Origin: Sequoia sempervirens
Taxonomy: Eukaryota; Streptophyta; Pinopsida; Cupressales; Cupressaceae
Assembly: GCA_007258455.2 (NCBI GenBank)
Contig: VDFB02321300.1
Span: 62,001-126,000, forward strand
DNA: 64,000 bases
Reading direction: 5' to 3'
Each line of letters starts with the position of its first letter. Positions within the stretch are counted from its first letter, which is position 1. The notes below the pieces were generated by a model that made no database searches, was not told the origin of the DNA, and worked only from the letters and a program-made list of their open reading frames with translations. Shown piece by piece: positions 1 to 11,881 of the stretch. Position numbers and translations under genes: made by a program.

Positions 1-608
1 GAAATGGTGTATTGTGGGCGAACTTGGTAAATGTTTCTAAGGTTGAGAATAGTATAAAAGCAAGTCGAGTTGTGAAGAATTATATCATAGTGTAATGCAA
101 AGTGACGAAAGTGTGCCACAAATCATAAGAGAAGAAGTGTGTGAGTGAGTTGTGATAGAAGTTTTTCAGTGTGTTGAAGCCAATGAATTGAAGATTTATG
201 TAATCCTGCAAATGTGCTTTAATTGTTGTGGTGGATCTTTTGTTATCTTTTGTATCTATAGGTAGTGAGCCTCCCTGTTGGACAATGAGTCCTTTGTAGG
301 AAGTGATCCTTTGTACTTGGATAGTGAGTTCTCTTTTGGGAAGTGAGCCCTTGGTAGTGAGCCTTTGTATTTAGTTTATAATCTTTATATTGTGAATTAA
401 CCCTCACCGTGGTTTTTCCCTTATTAGGTTTTGCATGTAAAAATCTAGTGTTCATTGTGTTGATTTACTTTCTGTTATTTGTGTTTCATGCTCATACTTA
501 ATAACAAAATAGTGTGGTTGAAGATTTGATAAGTGATAAAGTTTTAAGTTTGAATTTGTGTGACAACTGATTCACCCCCCCTCTCAGTTGTCCTGCGCAT
601 GTTTAACA
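1..608 (+). repeat. 3' part of outer Copia 5' LTR
   Basis: It is collinear with 12898-13486; a hand alignment gives roughly 35 mismatches over about 585 bases plus one indel of about 24 bases. A TATA box (TATAAAAG) lies at 53-60. Variants of AGTGAGCC recur several times between 262 and 365. The 3' end carries an 8-bp inverted repeat (563-570 and 584-591) around a C-run. The LTR ends in CA just before the primer site. Confidence 0.93.
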
Positions 609-610
609 AT

Positions 611-622
611 TGGTATTAGAGC
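611..622 (+). promoter_or_regulatory. Primer binding site, outer Copia
   Basis: TGGTATTAGAGC starts 2 bases after the LTR end. It differs by one base from TGGTATCAGAGC, the usual plant Copia site complementary to initiator tRNA-Met. Confidence 0.9.
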
Positions 623-665
623 CCTGGTGCCTTGCTGTAGAGCTTAATCGCTTAAGGAAGATCTG

Positions 666-1691
666 ATGGCGCACAAGTTGTCGATCCCTATGTTTGATGG
701 AACTGACTATAATTATTGGAAGGGACAGATGAGAGGATATATTATCTCTCTTGGTTTCAAGACCTAGAAGGTTGTTGAGAATAAGTATACACTTTTGTCT
801 GGTGGTGTTAATACTGCAGATGAGATCTCTACTTACGAAGAGAATGAGAGGGCGATGTATGCGATTTGCAGTGGTTTATCTAAAAATGATAAAATCAAGG
901 TTAATTCGTTGGATAATGCATATGAAGTCTAGAAGAAGCTGGAAGACATGTATGAAGGAAATGAAAAAGTGAAATTGACAAAGAGACTAGCGGCAAAGCA
1001 TAGATTTGTGAATTTGAAAATGGAAGATGGTGAAGAATTTATAAGTTTCTTTCATAGGGTTGAACAAACTGCAAATGAGGTTAGAAATCAAGGAGGAAAG
1101 CTCACAGATGAAGACATAATAGAGAAGATCCTGATCACCCTATCAGACTGCTACAACGATAAGATCTTGGTGATTGAAGAAATGTATGACCCTAAGAAGT
1201 ACACCTTGGAGCACTTGTTCGGCACCCTGCAAGCATTTGAATTGAGAAATTTTCATAAAGATGACAAGATAGAAGAAAAGATAGAAATAGCATTTAAGGC
1301 AGTGAAGATTGAGGAGGAACCGGATAGCGATGATGTTGATGAGTTGGAAGCTAACTTCACCAGGAAGTTGAAGAAAGGTATCAGAAAGTATAAAGGTATG
1401 TTACCCTTTAAATGCTTTAGTTGTGGTAATATTGGTCATTATGCTTCAAGATATTCGAATAGGAATGCACATAAAAAGAACAAGGATTATAAGGATAAGG
1501 ATAGGAAGGATAAGAAGTATAAGAAGCTATATTATGTTAAGGAAGAGGCAAGTATTTCTGATGATGAATCTGAAAATGAGGTTGATGATAGTGAATGCTT
1601 ATTCTTGGCTTTGGAAAATAAATCTATATCCACTAACCCTGGAAAGTGTGTAAGCAAAAGAGCTCCAAAAGATAAGAAGAATAGGATGTAA
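666..1691 (+). pseudogene. Outer Copia gag (capsid) remnant
   Basis: This is a Copia-type gag (UBN2/gag-polypeptide family) that would form the cytoplasmic virus-like particle. The ATG at 666 fits because the N-terminus has the usual F-D-G-T-x-Y-x-x-W pattern. The whole stretch keeps one frame but carries TAG stops at 765 and 930 where related proteins have Trp. A CCHC zinc knuckle near 1411-1452 reads C-F-S-C-G-N-I-G-H and then has Tyr where the last Cys should be, so zinc binding is probably lost. The C-terminus is rich in Lys and Asp. Frame and spacing continue directly into the protease. Confidence 0.88.
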
Positions 1692-3191
1692 GGTACTCTG
1701 GTTACCGCATTTCATGCAATACGGGATGAAGACTACTGGGTAATTGATAGTGGATGTTCAAATCACATGACAGGAGATAAGAGTGAGTTCACTAAACTTG
1801 AAAAATATGATGGTGGTTTAGTTATGTTCGATGATGATTCAGGGGCTAATATTTGTGGTAAAGGTTCAATTAGTTTTGATGGAGTGCATAGTACTGATGA
1901 TGTATATTATGTGAAGGGTTTGAGGCATAATATTTTGAGTGTTGGTCAAATTTGTAGCAATGGCTTTAAGCTTGTGTTTCAGAATGATACTTGTGAAATC
2001 AAAAAAGGATCCAGAAATGGAGATATGATTGTTGCTGGAAGAACTCATGGAAACATCTGTCAACTGAAAGGAGTTAATGGACATTGTCTTGTATCTTAGA
2101 TCAATGAAAGTTGGTTATGGCACTAGAGAATGGGACATGTGAACTTTGATAACTTGGTCAAGATCAGTAAAAAGTAAATAGTTCAAGGACTTCCTAGAAT
2201 CACAAGACCTACTAATGCTATTTGTAAAAGTTGTCAACTGGGGAAGTAGGCAAGATGTAGCTTTAAAGGAAAATAATATTCCACTACCGGTATGTTAGAG
2301 TTGGTACATATTGCTCTATGTGGTCCAACTAAGGCTAGAAGCCTGAATGGTGATAGATATTTCATGTTGCTTATTGATGATTACACTCGAATGACATGGG
2401 TTGCTTTTCTCAGAGAAAAGAATCAGGCCCTAGATAGGTTTAAGGTATTCAAAGAAAAAGTGGAGAATGAAGTAAATTTGAAAATCAAATGTTTAAGATC
2501 GAATAGAGGTGGTGAATTCACTTCTGGTGAATTTAATACATTCTATGAGATGCATGGCATAAAAATACAGTATTCGGCTCCAAGAACCCCACAACAGAAT
2601 GGAGTAGTTGAAAGGAAAAATAAGACAGTGTAGGAAGTTGCTAGAACTATGATGCAAGAATCTAATGTACCAAATGTATATTGGAGAGAAGCCATACATA
2701 TTGATGTTTATGATCTTAATAGAGTTCAGATCAGGCACAACAACACAAAGACACCTTTTGAGTTATGGATTATTAAGATTCCTATTGTGAAATATTTTAA
2801 GGTATTTGGAAGCAGATGCTATATTAAAAGAGATGATGAAAATCTTGGAAAGTTTGATGCTAGATGTGATGAAGGGATATTTCTTGGATACTCTACCACT
2901 AGCAAGGCATACAGATGCTTTAACAAAATATTAAGGAAGATTATTGAAAGTGCTAATGTGAAAGTTGATGGACATACACAGACCTATTGAGATAAGTGAA
3001 GTTGAACCTAATGATCCTATCTGCGGACATATACTTGAAGAAAATAAGGAGAAGGAAGAAGAAGAAGAAGAAAAAGAAGAAGAACAAGTAAAAGAAGAAA
3101 ATGAACCAGAACTTGTTGCTAGAACTCCTAAATATGTACAGAAGAATCATCCGGAAGATCAGATAATTGGAGACAAGAGTGAAGGTGTAAA
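1692..3191 (+). pseudogene. Outer Copia protease and integrase remnant
   Basis: The protease signature V-I-D-S-G-C-S-N-H-M-T is at about 1741-1773, followed by the GAG-pre-integrase region (about 2110-2280) and the integrase core (about 2292-2960). The frame is the same as gag as far as about 2960, then shifts once before an acidic Glu/Lys-rich linker (3000-3170). Stops include TAG at 2097, 2247 and 2631. The integrase D-D-E triad is damaged: the first Asp is Ala (H-I-A-L-C-G-P) and the second is Asn (R-S-N-R-G-G-E-F), while the Glu in N-G-V-V-E-R-K is kept. Coding stops abruptly at the 5' end of the inserted element at 3192 and resumes at 10232. Confidence 0.9.
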
Positions 3192-4447
3192 TGTTGGATG
3201 TTGTGGTTGTGTGGCTGATATGTGTTTGTCATTGATGTCAACACTATTAGCATTTGATGTATTTAAGGTTGTATATGTCGAGGATATTGAGAAAATTGTA
3301 ATAGAAAGTGTTCCAGGTTCCTAGTGAAACTATGAAGGTCATGAAGGTGTCTCGTTCTATACATTGGAGATAAATTGTTGTGGATTAAAGGGTTTTATAT
3401 TCAATGTATTTAGTCCATCCTCCAGAAGTTTCAGAGGTTCGTGTGAAGAATTGATTGAGTTGTGAACAGTTGTGTTCTAACAGTATTTTTGTGGGTTCTA
3501 TTAGTATTTCTAAGTAAACTTTATGTAATTCTAGTAATTCTAGTTGTTGTGGATGTTTCTCTGTTGTTTCTTGGTGTTCTTGGATGTTTCTAGGTCATTC
3601 TCTATCTTTGTGGTACGTCCACATTGATCGATGTGCTTGTGGTCAAATATTTTTCTCTGTATGTTTGGTTTTTCATGTTCTTGGCTGACATGATAGGTGT
3701 AACGTGTGGTGGATCTTCAAGGTGAAATTAATTGAAGTCTTTTTGTGATGGAGTTGTTAATTTGGGTCTCCACTATGTTGTGGCCAACCTTGGTAGATAC
3801 GCATTGAAAATTTATTTGTAAATTTGGGCCGACATTGAAAATATATTTTATATCTCTAGCCGACTAAGTTGTTGATGTAATCTCATGTTGCAGATATATA
3901 AGAGCGATTGTTTCATTGGTGTAAAGTGTGCTCCATGTGCTCCCATGTGTGTATGTGTGAATATCATTCGATTGCAGATAAAAATGTGAAGAAGACTGAG
4001 CGAAGTGTGAAGAAGTTTGAGCAAAGAGTGAAGAAAGTTTTTATGTGCCTAACTGGAACTGTAATCAGGCTTGTGTAGAAGCTATTTTCTCAGTTCACAA
4101 TTTGGATGGTTTTAATCCAAAATTTTCTTTGGGTAGTGAGTCATCTTTTGTATTTGAGCAGTGAGCTCTAGGCAGTGTGCTTGAATGCATGTGCAGTCCC
4201 ATTATTTCTCATTATACTTTTAACAGGGTATAATATTGTGGACTAACCTCCACTATGGTTTTTCCCCTAATAGGGTTTCCACAAAAAAATATTGGTGTTC
4301 TCTGTGTTTCTGATGTGTTGAATGTTTATGGTTTATTTTTTATTCATCAGATCTGAGATTGAGTTAATTAAGGTTTGAAAAGATTAAAATATTCTATGAC
4401 AACTGATTCACCCCCCCTCTCAATTGTTTGTCCTTGTTTTTCCAACA
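3192..4447 (+). repeat. Inner Copia 5' LTR
   Basis: It starts TGTTGG and ends CCAACA, so it has the TG...CA ends of an LTR. The likely TATA box is TATATAAG at 3895-3902. The terminal hairpin arms are 4399-4406 and 4420-4427, with one mismatch. Confidence 0.95.
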
Positions 4448-4449
4448 AT

Positions 4450-4460
4450 TGGTATCAGAG
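4450..4460 (+). promoter_or_regulatory. Primer binding site, inner Copia
   Basis: TGGTATCAGAG, 2 bases after the LTR, matches the initiator tRNA-Met 3' end used by plant Copia elements. Confidence 0.92.
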
Positions 4461-4502
4461 TAGGTTCCTCTGAAGAATTTTAAAAGCTTGAGGTGATCCG
4501 AG

Positions 4503-5420
4503 ATGGCATCATACAAGAAGGACAATCCTAGATTTGATGGAACAAATTACTCATTGTGGAAAGCTCAAATGGAGTGTCATTTGAAGTGTATTGGTGAACC
4601 CTTCTGAAAAATTATGAAGAATCAATATGTTATTCCTCAGAATGGTCCCTCCACTACTAATGAGATTAAAGAGGCTGAGAATAATATCGGGGCTATGGAA
4701 GCTTTGCTGAGTGCTTTAACGGATTCAGAAATGACAAATGTGTTAGGTCTGAAGACAGATCATGAGATGTGGATGTTGGAAACTTTGTATGAAGGAGATG
4801 TACATGTGAAGATGGCTAAGCTACAAAGTTTGAAAGGTAAGTATGAAAATTTGAAGATGGGTGAAGATGAAAATATTTCTTCTTTTATGTAGAGAGTAAA
4901 TGAACTAGTGATGGGTATTAGATGTGTTGGTGGTAAGCTGGATGAGGAAGAAATTGTGGCTAAGGTGCTCAGATCATTACCTCCCTCCTACAAAGCCAAG
5001 GCTCATGCTATTGAAGAAACTAGATCATTGACAAATATGACAAGGGATACACTGATTGGTAAACTTGTTGCCTTTGAGTTGAGTGAATTTGGTGATTCTG
5101 TTCCAAAGACTAAAACTGCATGCAAGGCTATTGTATCTAGAAGAAACAAGCAAAGATATGATCCGGGAGAAAGTTCTAGAAAGACATCCAAATATGATGA
5201 AGAATTGAAACAGCTCGAAGATAAAGAAAGAGAGGTAGAAGAATTGGAAGCACTGATTGTAAAGAAACAAGGCAAAGGAAAAGGTAAGTATGAAGGAGTG
5301 TTGCCTATTAAATGTTTTTCTTGCAGTAAAATAGGTTAGTTTGCATCAAGGTGTCCTGAAAGAGTTCCTATATCCAAGCCTAAAAAATCTAGATTCCAAA
5401 AGAAATGTTACTTTGTTGAA
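4503..5420 (+). pseudogene. Inner Copia gag remnant
   Basis: This gag polyprotein begins at the ATG at 4503, 43 bases after the primer site, with the F-D-G-T-N-Y-x-x-W start typical of the family. One frame is kept throughout, with stops at 4605 (TGA), 4890 (TAG) and 5337 (TAG). The zinc knuckle C-F-S-C-S-K-I-G at about 5314-5352 has a stop where its His should be and then continues to the final Cys. A Lys/Glu-rich coiled-coil-like stretch precedes the knuckle (about 5200-5280). Confidence 0.88.
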
Positions 5421-6871
5421 GAAGGTGTGACTAATGATGAGTCTGATAAAGATAATGGAAATGAAGATGATTGGGTTTTCATTGCTATCAAGGAAAATAG
5501 TCATGTGGCTATTGAATCTGCTAAAGTTGAGAAAGCTCTTGTAGCCCCAATTGAAGAAAAAGATGAGTGGGTCATTGACAGCGGATGCTCACATCATATG
5601 ACTGGTGACAAAATCAAATATGTAAGTCTAGAGAAGTATGATGGTGGGGTTGTAAAGATTTGGAGATAACAATGCTTGTGTGATTCGTGGCGGAGGATCT
5701 ATCTGTTTTGGTGGTAAGCATAACACTGATGATGTTCTTTATGTTGAAGGCTTGAAGTACAACCTGTTGAGTGTTGGAAAAATGGTAGACAAAGGTTATG
5801 ATCTTTAGTTCAAAGATGGAAGATGCAGGATATATGGAAGCTCTAGAAATGTAATTTCCTCAAGTAAACAGACAAAAGGTAATATTTTTCACTTGAATGT
5901 TGCTAGTGAAAATTGTTTAATTGCTCAAGTAGATGAAAGCTAGTTATGGCATAGAAGGTTGTGTCATGTAAATTTTGATAACTTTGTCAAAATAAGTTCC
6001 ACTCAAGCAGTAAGAGATCGACCTAAGCTAGTGAAGCCTACTAGCGCAATTTGCAAAGAGTGTCAGATGGGAAAATAGACTAGAGTTTCTTTTCTGAGCA
6101 AACAACATAACTCAAATGGATTACTGGAGCTTGTGCATACTGATCTATGTGGTCCTTCTAGAGTCAGAAGTCTCCATGGTGAAAGGTACTTTATGTTGCT
6201 TATTGATGACTATTCTAGAATGATATGGGTTGCTTTCTTAAGAGAAAAATGTGAAGCATTAGAAAAGTTCAAAAGCTTCAAAGCTATGGCAGAAAATGAG
6301 GAAGGTCTGAAAATAAAATGCCTAAGGTCATACAGAGGTGGTGAGTTCACCTCCAGGGAGTTTAATTTTTTATGTGAAGAACATGGTCATAAGACAGTTA
6401 TCTGCTCCTCGGACCCCTCAACAGAATGGTGTTGTTGAAAGAAAGAACATAACAATTATGGATGTTGCCAGAACAATGATGATTGAAGGAAATGTGCCTC
6501 ACATCTACTAGAGTGAAGCAGTAAGCACTGCTGTGTATACTTTGAACCGGGTAAATGTAAATGGTAATTTTGGTAAGACTCCTTTTGAATTATGGTTTGG
6601 TTATAAGCCTACTGTTAAATATTTCAAGATCTTTCGAAGAAAATGCTACATCAAGAGAGATGATGCTATAGGCAAGTTTGATGCAAGAAGCGATGAAGGA
6701 ATCTTTCTAGGTTACTCTATTAGATGCAAGGCCTACCGGTGCTATAACAGAAGACTGAGAGAAATGGTTGAGAGTGCAAATGTCAGAGTTGATGAGGGTT
6801 CTACTAAATCATCCAAATATTGTGGATATGATTCAGATGAAGACAATACAAATACAAGGAAGAATGTTTAG
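5421..6871 (+). pseudogene. Inner Copia protease and integrase remnant
   Basis: The protease motif W-V-I-D-S-G-C-S-H-H-M-T at about 5567-5602 has its catalytic Asp. A frameshift follows near 5655, then the GAG-pre-integrase region, then the integrase core from about 6118. The first integrase Asp is intact (H-T-D-L-C-G-P); the second is Tyr (R-S-Y-R-G-G-E-F); a second frameshift near 6390 precedes the intact Glu motif N-G-V-V-E-R-K. TAG stops at 5941 and 6509 replace Trp codons, judged from the outer element and the family pattern. Confidence 0.9.
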
Positions 6872-8659
6872 ACACAAAATCAACTTCAAATTGTGTCATA
6901 TGTTCCAGTAAGGGAACTTCAATTTGTTTCGGTAAATCAAGATAGTCAGGAAGCAGAGACAAGTGCAAGTGCAGAAGAAAGAACAGAAGAATCAGAAGTT
7001 TGAGAAAATCCTAAAGCTTTGAGGTATGTAAAGCTAAATCATTCTAAAAATCAAATTATAGGAGATAAGAATAAAGGTGTGCAAACTAGAAGAAAGATTG
7101 CAGAAGAGTATTGTCTGATTTCCAAGATTGAACCTAAAGATGTCAAAGAAGCCTATAATGATGAACACTGGATGGAATATATGAAGGAAGAACTGATGCA
7201 AAATGAAAAGAATGATACATGGATACTAGTTCCTAGACCAAAAGATAAGAATGCAATTGTTACTAAATGGGTCTTTCAGAATAAGCTAAATGAACAAGGT
7301 GAAGTGGTCCAGAATAAAGCAAGACTAGTATGTAAAGGGTATTCACAAATGGAAGGTATTGATTTTGAAGAAACCTTTTCCCCTATTGCTAGAATTGAAC
7401 TTGTAAGGTTATTTTTTGCTTATGATGCATACAAGAACTATAAAGTATATCAAATGGATGTGAAGTTAAATTTTCTAAATGGTGAGCTAGAAGAAGTATA
7501 CATTGAACAATTGGATGGATTTCAACTAACTGATAAGGAAGACATGGTTTGTTGATTGAAGAAAGCTTTGTATGGACTCAAGCAAGCCCCCAGAGCCTGG
7601 TATGCTAGATTAGACAAATACTTATTGAAGCTTGGATTCAATAAAGGTATTGCTGACAACAACTTATACTTCAAATTGGATCATTATAAAGAATTAATCA
7701 TCGAAGTCTTTGTTGATGACATTATTTTTGGAGATGATAATCTATGTATGAAGTTTGCTAATGAAATGAAGAGTGAATTTGAGATGAGTATGATTGGAGA
7801 AATGAAGTTCTTTCTGGGATTGCAAGTTACTGAGTTAGACAAGGGGATCTTCATATCTCAGTCCAAATATGTGAGAGAACTACTGAAGAATTTTGGCATG
7901 GATGATTCAAAACCTGTTGGTACTCCCATTGTAACTAGATGTAAGTTAACACAAAATGATGATTCTCCTAAGGAAAATCAAACAAGGTACAAATCAATGA
8001 TTGGTGGATTTCTCTAATTAACTCAGACTAGACCAGACATTATGAATGTTGTATGTATGGTTGCTAGATTTCAAGCTGATCCAAAAGAATCTCATGTGAC
8101 TATTGTTAAGAGGATCTTCAAGTATCTAAAAGGGACGGTTGATTTTGGGCTTTGGTACCCTAAGGATGATGATCTTACTTTAAATGCATATACTGATGTG
8201 GATTGGGTAGGAGATTTAGATGACATAAAGAGTACTAGTGGTGGTTCTTTCTTCCTAGGGAAGAAGTTGGTGTCTTGGTTGATCAAAAAGTAGAATTCCA
8301 TTTCTCTATCTACTAATGAAGCAGAGTATATTGCTGCTGCAAATAACTGTACTCAAGTGATGTGGATGAAATAGATGCTAAAAGATATCAGAGTAGTATA
8401 TGATGAACCTATTGCCATATACTATGATAACTCAAGTTCAATCAACATATCAAAGAATCCGGTGCTACACTCTAAGACCAAACATATATCAATCAAGTTT
8501 CACTTTCTGAGGGAAAAAGTGAGTGAAAAAGAAGTTAGATTGGAGTATGTGCCTACCAAAGAACAGATTGCAGATATTTTCACTAAGCCATTGTCGAAGG
8601 ATACTTTTGAGTATCTCGGAGGGATGTTAGGGGTGATTACCCCTCCTGATATGAACTAG
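6872..8659 (+). pseudogene. Inner Copia reverse transcriptase and RNase H remnant
   Basis: RT begins at about 7160 with the D-E-H-W and W-x-L-V-P-R-P motifs. It continues through Q-M-D-V-K, the L-Y-G-L-K-Q-A-P-R motif, the catalytic F-V-D-D at about 7711 and the F-L-G-L-Q-V block. RNase H follows (T-D-V-D-W at about 8195; S-T-N-E-A-E-Y at about 8307) and the frame ends naturally at 8657-8659 after I-A-D-I-F-T-K-P-L. From about 6400 to the end one frame is kept, broken only by stops (TGA 7553, TAA 8015, TAG 8291, TAG 8372 among them). It is the best-preserved polymerase here but not functional. Confidence 0.92.
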
Positions 8660-8730
8660 GATGCATTAACTTGCATCAATCTATGCATTTCATGATCATA
8701 TTCTGATCTGGATTGATGTTTCCATGGCTG

Positions 8731-8996
8731 CTACTCAGGGGGAGTAGTCAGATGTGCAGATATGTGGTTCAGAGCTTGCATGTGGAAAGATAATGCATAT
8801 CTTTTCCATTGATGTCAAAGGGGGAGAAGAGTAATGTGAAAAACTACTGCCTATTTGGAGTGAAGAGTCTTGTGGGGAGATCTTGCAAAAGAAGTCAAGG
8901 AAGAAGAGTTAAAATCTAAGAAGTAAGTGTTGATTGAGAGTTGAGTTGATGGTGTTTTTCACATCATGTGTTTCCATCAATGCCAAAGGGAGAGAT
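8731..8996 (+). promoter_or_regulatory. Repeated polypurine tracts, inner Copia
   Basis: Three purine runs precede the 3' LTR. The first lies in a hairpin CTACTC-AGGGG-GAGTAG (8731-8747). The second and third follow a shared CCATTGATG/CCATCAATG-type phrase (about 8800-8830 and 8973-8996). The last one touches the LTR and is the expected second-strand primer. Confidence 0.75.
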
Positions 8997-10226
8997 TATT
9001 GGATGTTGTGGTTGTGTGGCTAATATGTGGTTGTGATTGATGTCAACACTATTAGCATTTGATGTATTGAAGGTTGTATATGTCGAGGATATTGAGAAAA
9101 TTGTAAAAGAAAGTGTTCCAAGTTCCCAGTGGAATTGTAAAGGTCATGAAGGTGTCTCGTTCTATATGTTGGAGATAAATTGTTGTGGATTAAAAGGTTT
9201 TCTATTGAGTGTATCTAGTCCATCCTCCAAAATTTTCAGAGGTCCACGTGAAAAAATGATCATGTTGTGAACAATTATGTTCTGACAATATTTTTGTGGC
9301 TTTTGTCAATATTCCCGAGTAAAGTTTATGTAATTCTGGTAATTCTAGTTGCTGCGGATGTTTCTTTGTTGTTTCTTGGTGTTCTTGGATGTTTCTAGAT
9401 TGTGCTCCATCTTTGTGGTACGTCCACATTGATCGATGTGCTTGTGGTCAAATATTTTTCTCTATATGTTCAGATTTTCATGTTCTTGGCTGACATGATG
9501 GGTGTAACGTGTGGTGGATCTTCGAGGTGAAATTAATTGAAGTCTTTTTGTGATGGAGTTGTTAATTTGGGTATCCACTATGTTGTGGCCGACCTTGGTA
9601 GATACGCATTGAAAATTTATTTGTAAATTTGGGCTGACATTGAAAATATGTTTTATATCTTTGGTTGACTAAGTTGTAATCTCATGTTGCAGATATATAA
9701 GAGCAATTGTTTCATCAGTGTAAAGTTTGTTTTGTGTGCTCCCATGTGTGTATGTGCGAATATCATTCGATTGCAGAGCAGAGTGTGAAAAAGACAGAGT
9801 GAAGTGTGAAGAAAGTTTTTTTGTGCTTAACTGGAACTATAATCAGGCTTGTGTAGAAGCTATTTTCTCAGTTCACAATTTGGATGGTTTTAATCCAAAA
9901 TTTTCTTTAGATAGTGAGTCCTCTTTTGTATTTTAGTAGTGAGCTCTAGGCAGTGTGCCCGAATGCATATGCATTCCCATTATTTCTCATTATATTTTTA
10001 ACAAGGTATAATATTGTGGACTAACCTCCACCATGGTTTTTCCCCTAATAGGGTTTCCACATAAAAAATATTGGTGTTCTCTGTGTTTCTGATTTGTTGA
10101 ATGTTTGTTGTTTATTGTTTATTCATCAAATCTGAGATTGAGTTAAATAAGGTTTGAAAAGATTAAAGTATTTTGTGACAACTGATTCACCCCCCCTCTC
10201 AGTTGTATGTCCTTGTTTTTCCAATA
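8997..10226 (+). repeat. Inner Copia 3' LTR
   Basis: It matches 3192-4447 end to end. Its first dinucleotide has become TA and its last TA, both consistent with transitions from TG and CA. TATA-like TATATAAG lies at 9694-9701. The terminal hairpin arms are 10178-10185 and 10199-10206. Confidence 0.95.
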
Positions 10227-10231
10227 GTAAA
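10227..10231 (+). other. Target-site duplication of inner Copia (right copy)
   Basis: GTAAA here repeats GTAAA at 3187-3191. It marks the exact insertion point inside the outer element's coding sequence. Confidence 0.95.
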
Positions 10232-11813
10232 GACAAGAAGCAAAGTTGTAGTTGAGGTAAATTTATGTTTACTTTCTAAAATAGAACTGAAACCTGTAAA
10301 GGAAGCATGTGAAGATGAAAGTTGGATGAGAACTATGAAAGAGGAATTGCAGCAGATAGAAAAGAATCAGACATGGGAACTAGTCCCTAGACCCATGAAC
10401 AAGAATGTGATTGGTTCAAAATGGGTATTCAGAAATAAGCTGAATGAAAATGGAGAAGTAGTGAGGAATAAGACAAGATTGGTATGCAATGGATATTCAC
10501 AAGTTGAAGGAATAGATTTTGAGGAAAAAATTTCTCATGTGGCGAGAATGGAAGCTATTAGAATGTTTTTGGCATTTTCTACACACAAGGACTTCAAAGT
10601 ATAGCAGATGGATGTTAAGTCATCCTTTCTGAATGGCGAGTTGGAGGAAGAAGTATACATGGAGCAACCTGAAGGATTTCAGTTGTCTGACAAGCTGGAT
10701 ATGGTTTGTAAATTGAAGAAGGCATTGCATGGATTGAAGCAAGCTCCCAAAGCTTGGTATGCAAGACTAGACAAATATCTGACAAAGAAAGGATTCAACA
10801 AAGGTTTTGTTGACAACACCTCTACTTCAAAGTGCAAGGTAATAAGATGATGATTGTAGTAGTTTATGTTGATGACATCATTTTTGGAGGAAATGAAGGC
10901 ATGTGTAAAAAGTTTGCTGAAGAAATGTAGAAAGAATTTGAGATGTCTATGATTGGTGAATTGAATTTGTTTCTTGGTCTACAAGTGAATCAAACTGACA
11001 AAGGGATATTTATTTCACAATATAAGTATGTAAAAGAGTTGTTGAAAAGGTTTGGATTGGAGGATTCTAAACTGGTTTGTACTCCTATGGTAACTGGATG
11101 TAAACTGAGCAAGGATGATGAATTTGCTAAGACTGATAAGAACAAATACAAATCCATGATTGGTAGACTATTGTATTTCATTGCTACCAGACCAGATATT
11201 ATGCATGCAATGTGTTTAGTTGCCAGGTTCCAAATAGATCCTAGAGAAGCACATCTTATGGCTATAAAAAGAATATTTAGATATCTTAAAGGCACACCAG
11301 ATTATGGACTATGGTACCCTAAGAGTAATGATTTCACCTTGAGTGCTTATACAAATGTTGATTGGGTTGGATGTGTAGATGATCGGAAGAGTACTAGTGG
11401 TGGTGATTTCTTTTTTTGGTGGAAGACTAGTTTCATAGTTGAGTAAAAAGAAAGACTTGGTTTCTTTATCCACTGCAAAGGCTAAATATATTGTTACAGC
11501 ATCTTGTTGTACACAAGTTTTGTGGATGAAGCAAACTCTAAAAGACATTGGTGTGATATGTGATGAACCTATTCCTATTTTTTGTGATAATACAAGTGCA
11601 ATAAACATTTCAAAGAATCTGGTTACGCATTCAAGAACGAAGAATGTATCTATCAAGTATCATTTTCTAAGAAAGAAAGTGCTGGAGAATGAGGTTAGAT
11701 TGGAGTATGTAACTACAAAGGAATAGATTGTAGACATATTTACTATGGCTCTTTCGAAGGATACTTTTGAGCATCTTAGGGAGAGGTTGGGGGTCATTGG
11801 ACCTCCTAACTAG
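10232..11813 (+). pseudogene. Outer Copia reverse transcriptase and RNase H remnant
   Basis: This continues the reading frame broken off at 3191. RT motifs run from W-E-L-V-P-R-P (about 10375) through Q-M-D-V-K, H-G-L-K-Q-A-P-K, the catalytic Y-V-D-D (about 10866) and F-L-G-L-Q-V. RNase H follows (T-N-V-D-W at about 11352, with Asn in place of the first Asp) and the frame ends at 11811-11813. TAG stops are at 10602, 10928 and 11724; frameshifts lie near 10825 and 11420. Its closest relative in the window is the inner element. Confidence 0.92.
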
Positions 11814-11881
11814 GTGCACATGAAGGTGCATTAGTCCAGTGAATTCACAGATTCTTCATTCACCTGGACTGATTGATGGGT

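Larger units (their letters stand above)
3192..10226 (+). mobile_element. Inner Ty1/Copia retrotransposon, structurally complete
   Basis: It has LTRs of 1256 and 1230 bp, a primer site, gag-pol, purine tracts and a perfect 5-bp TSD, GTAAA, at 3187-3191 and 10227-10231. It sits in the linker between integrase and RT of the outer element, in the same orientation. The two encode related but clearly different polyproteins. A hand alignment gives roughly 95-100 mismatches between its LTRs over about 1.24 kb. About 13 stops and two frameshifts disable it. Confidence 0.96.
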
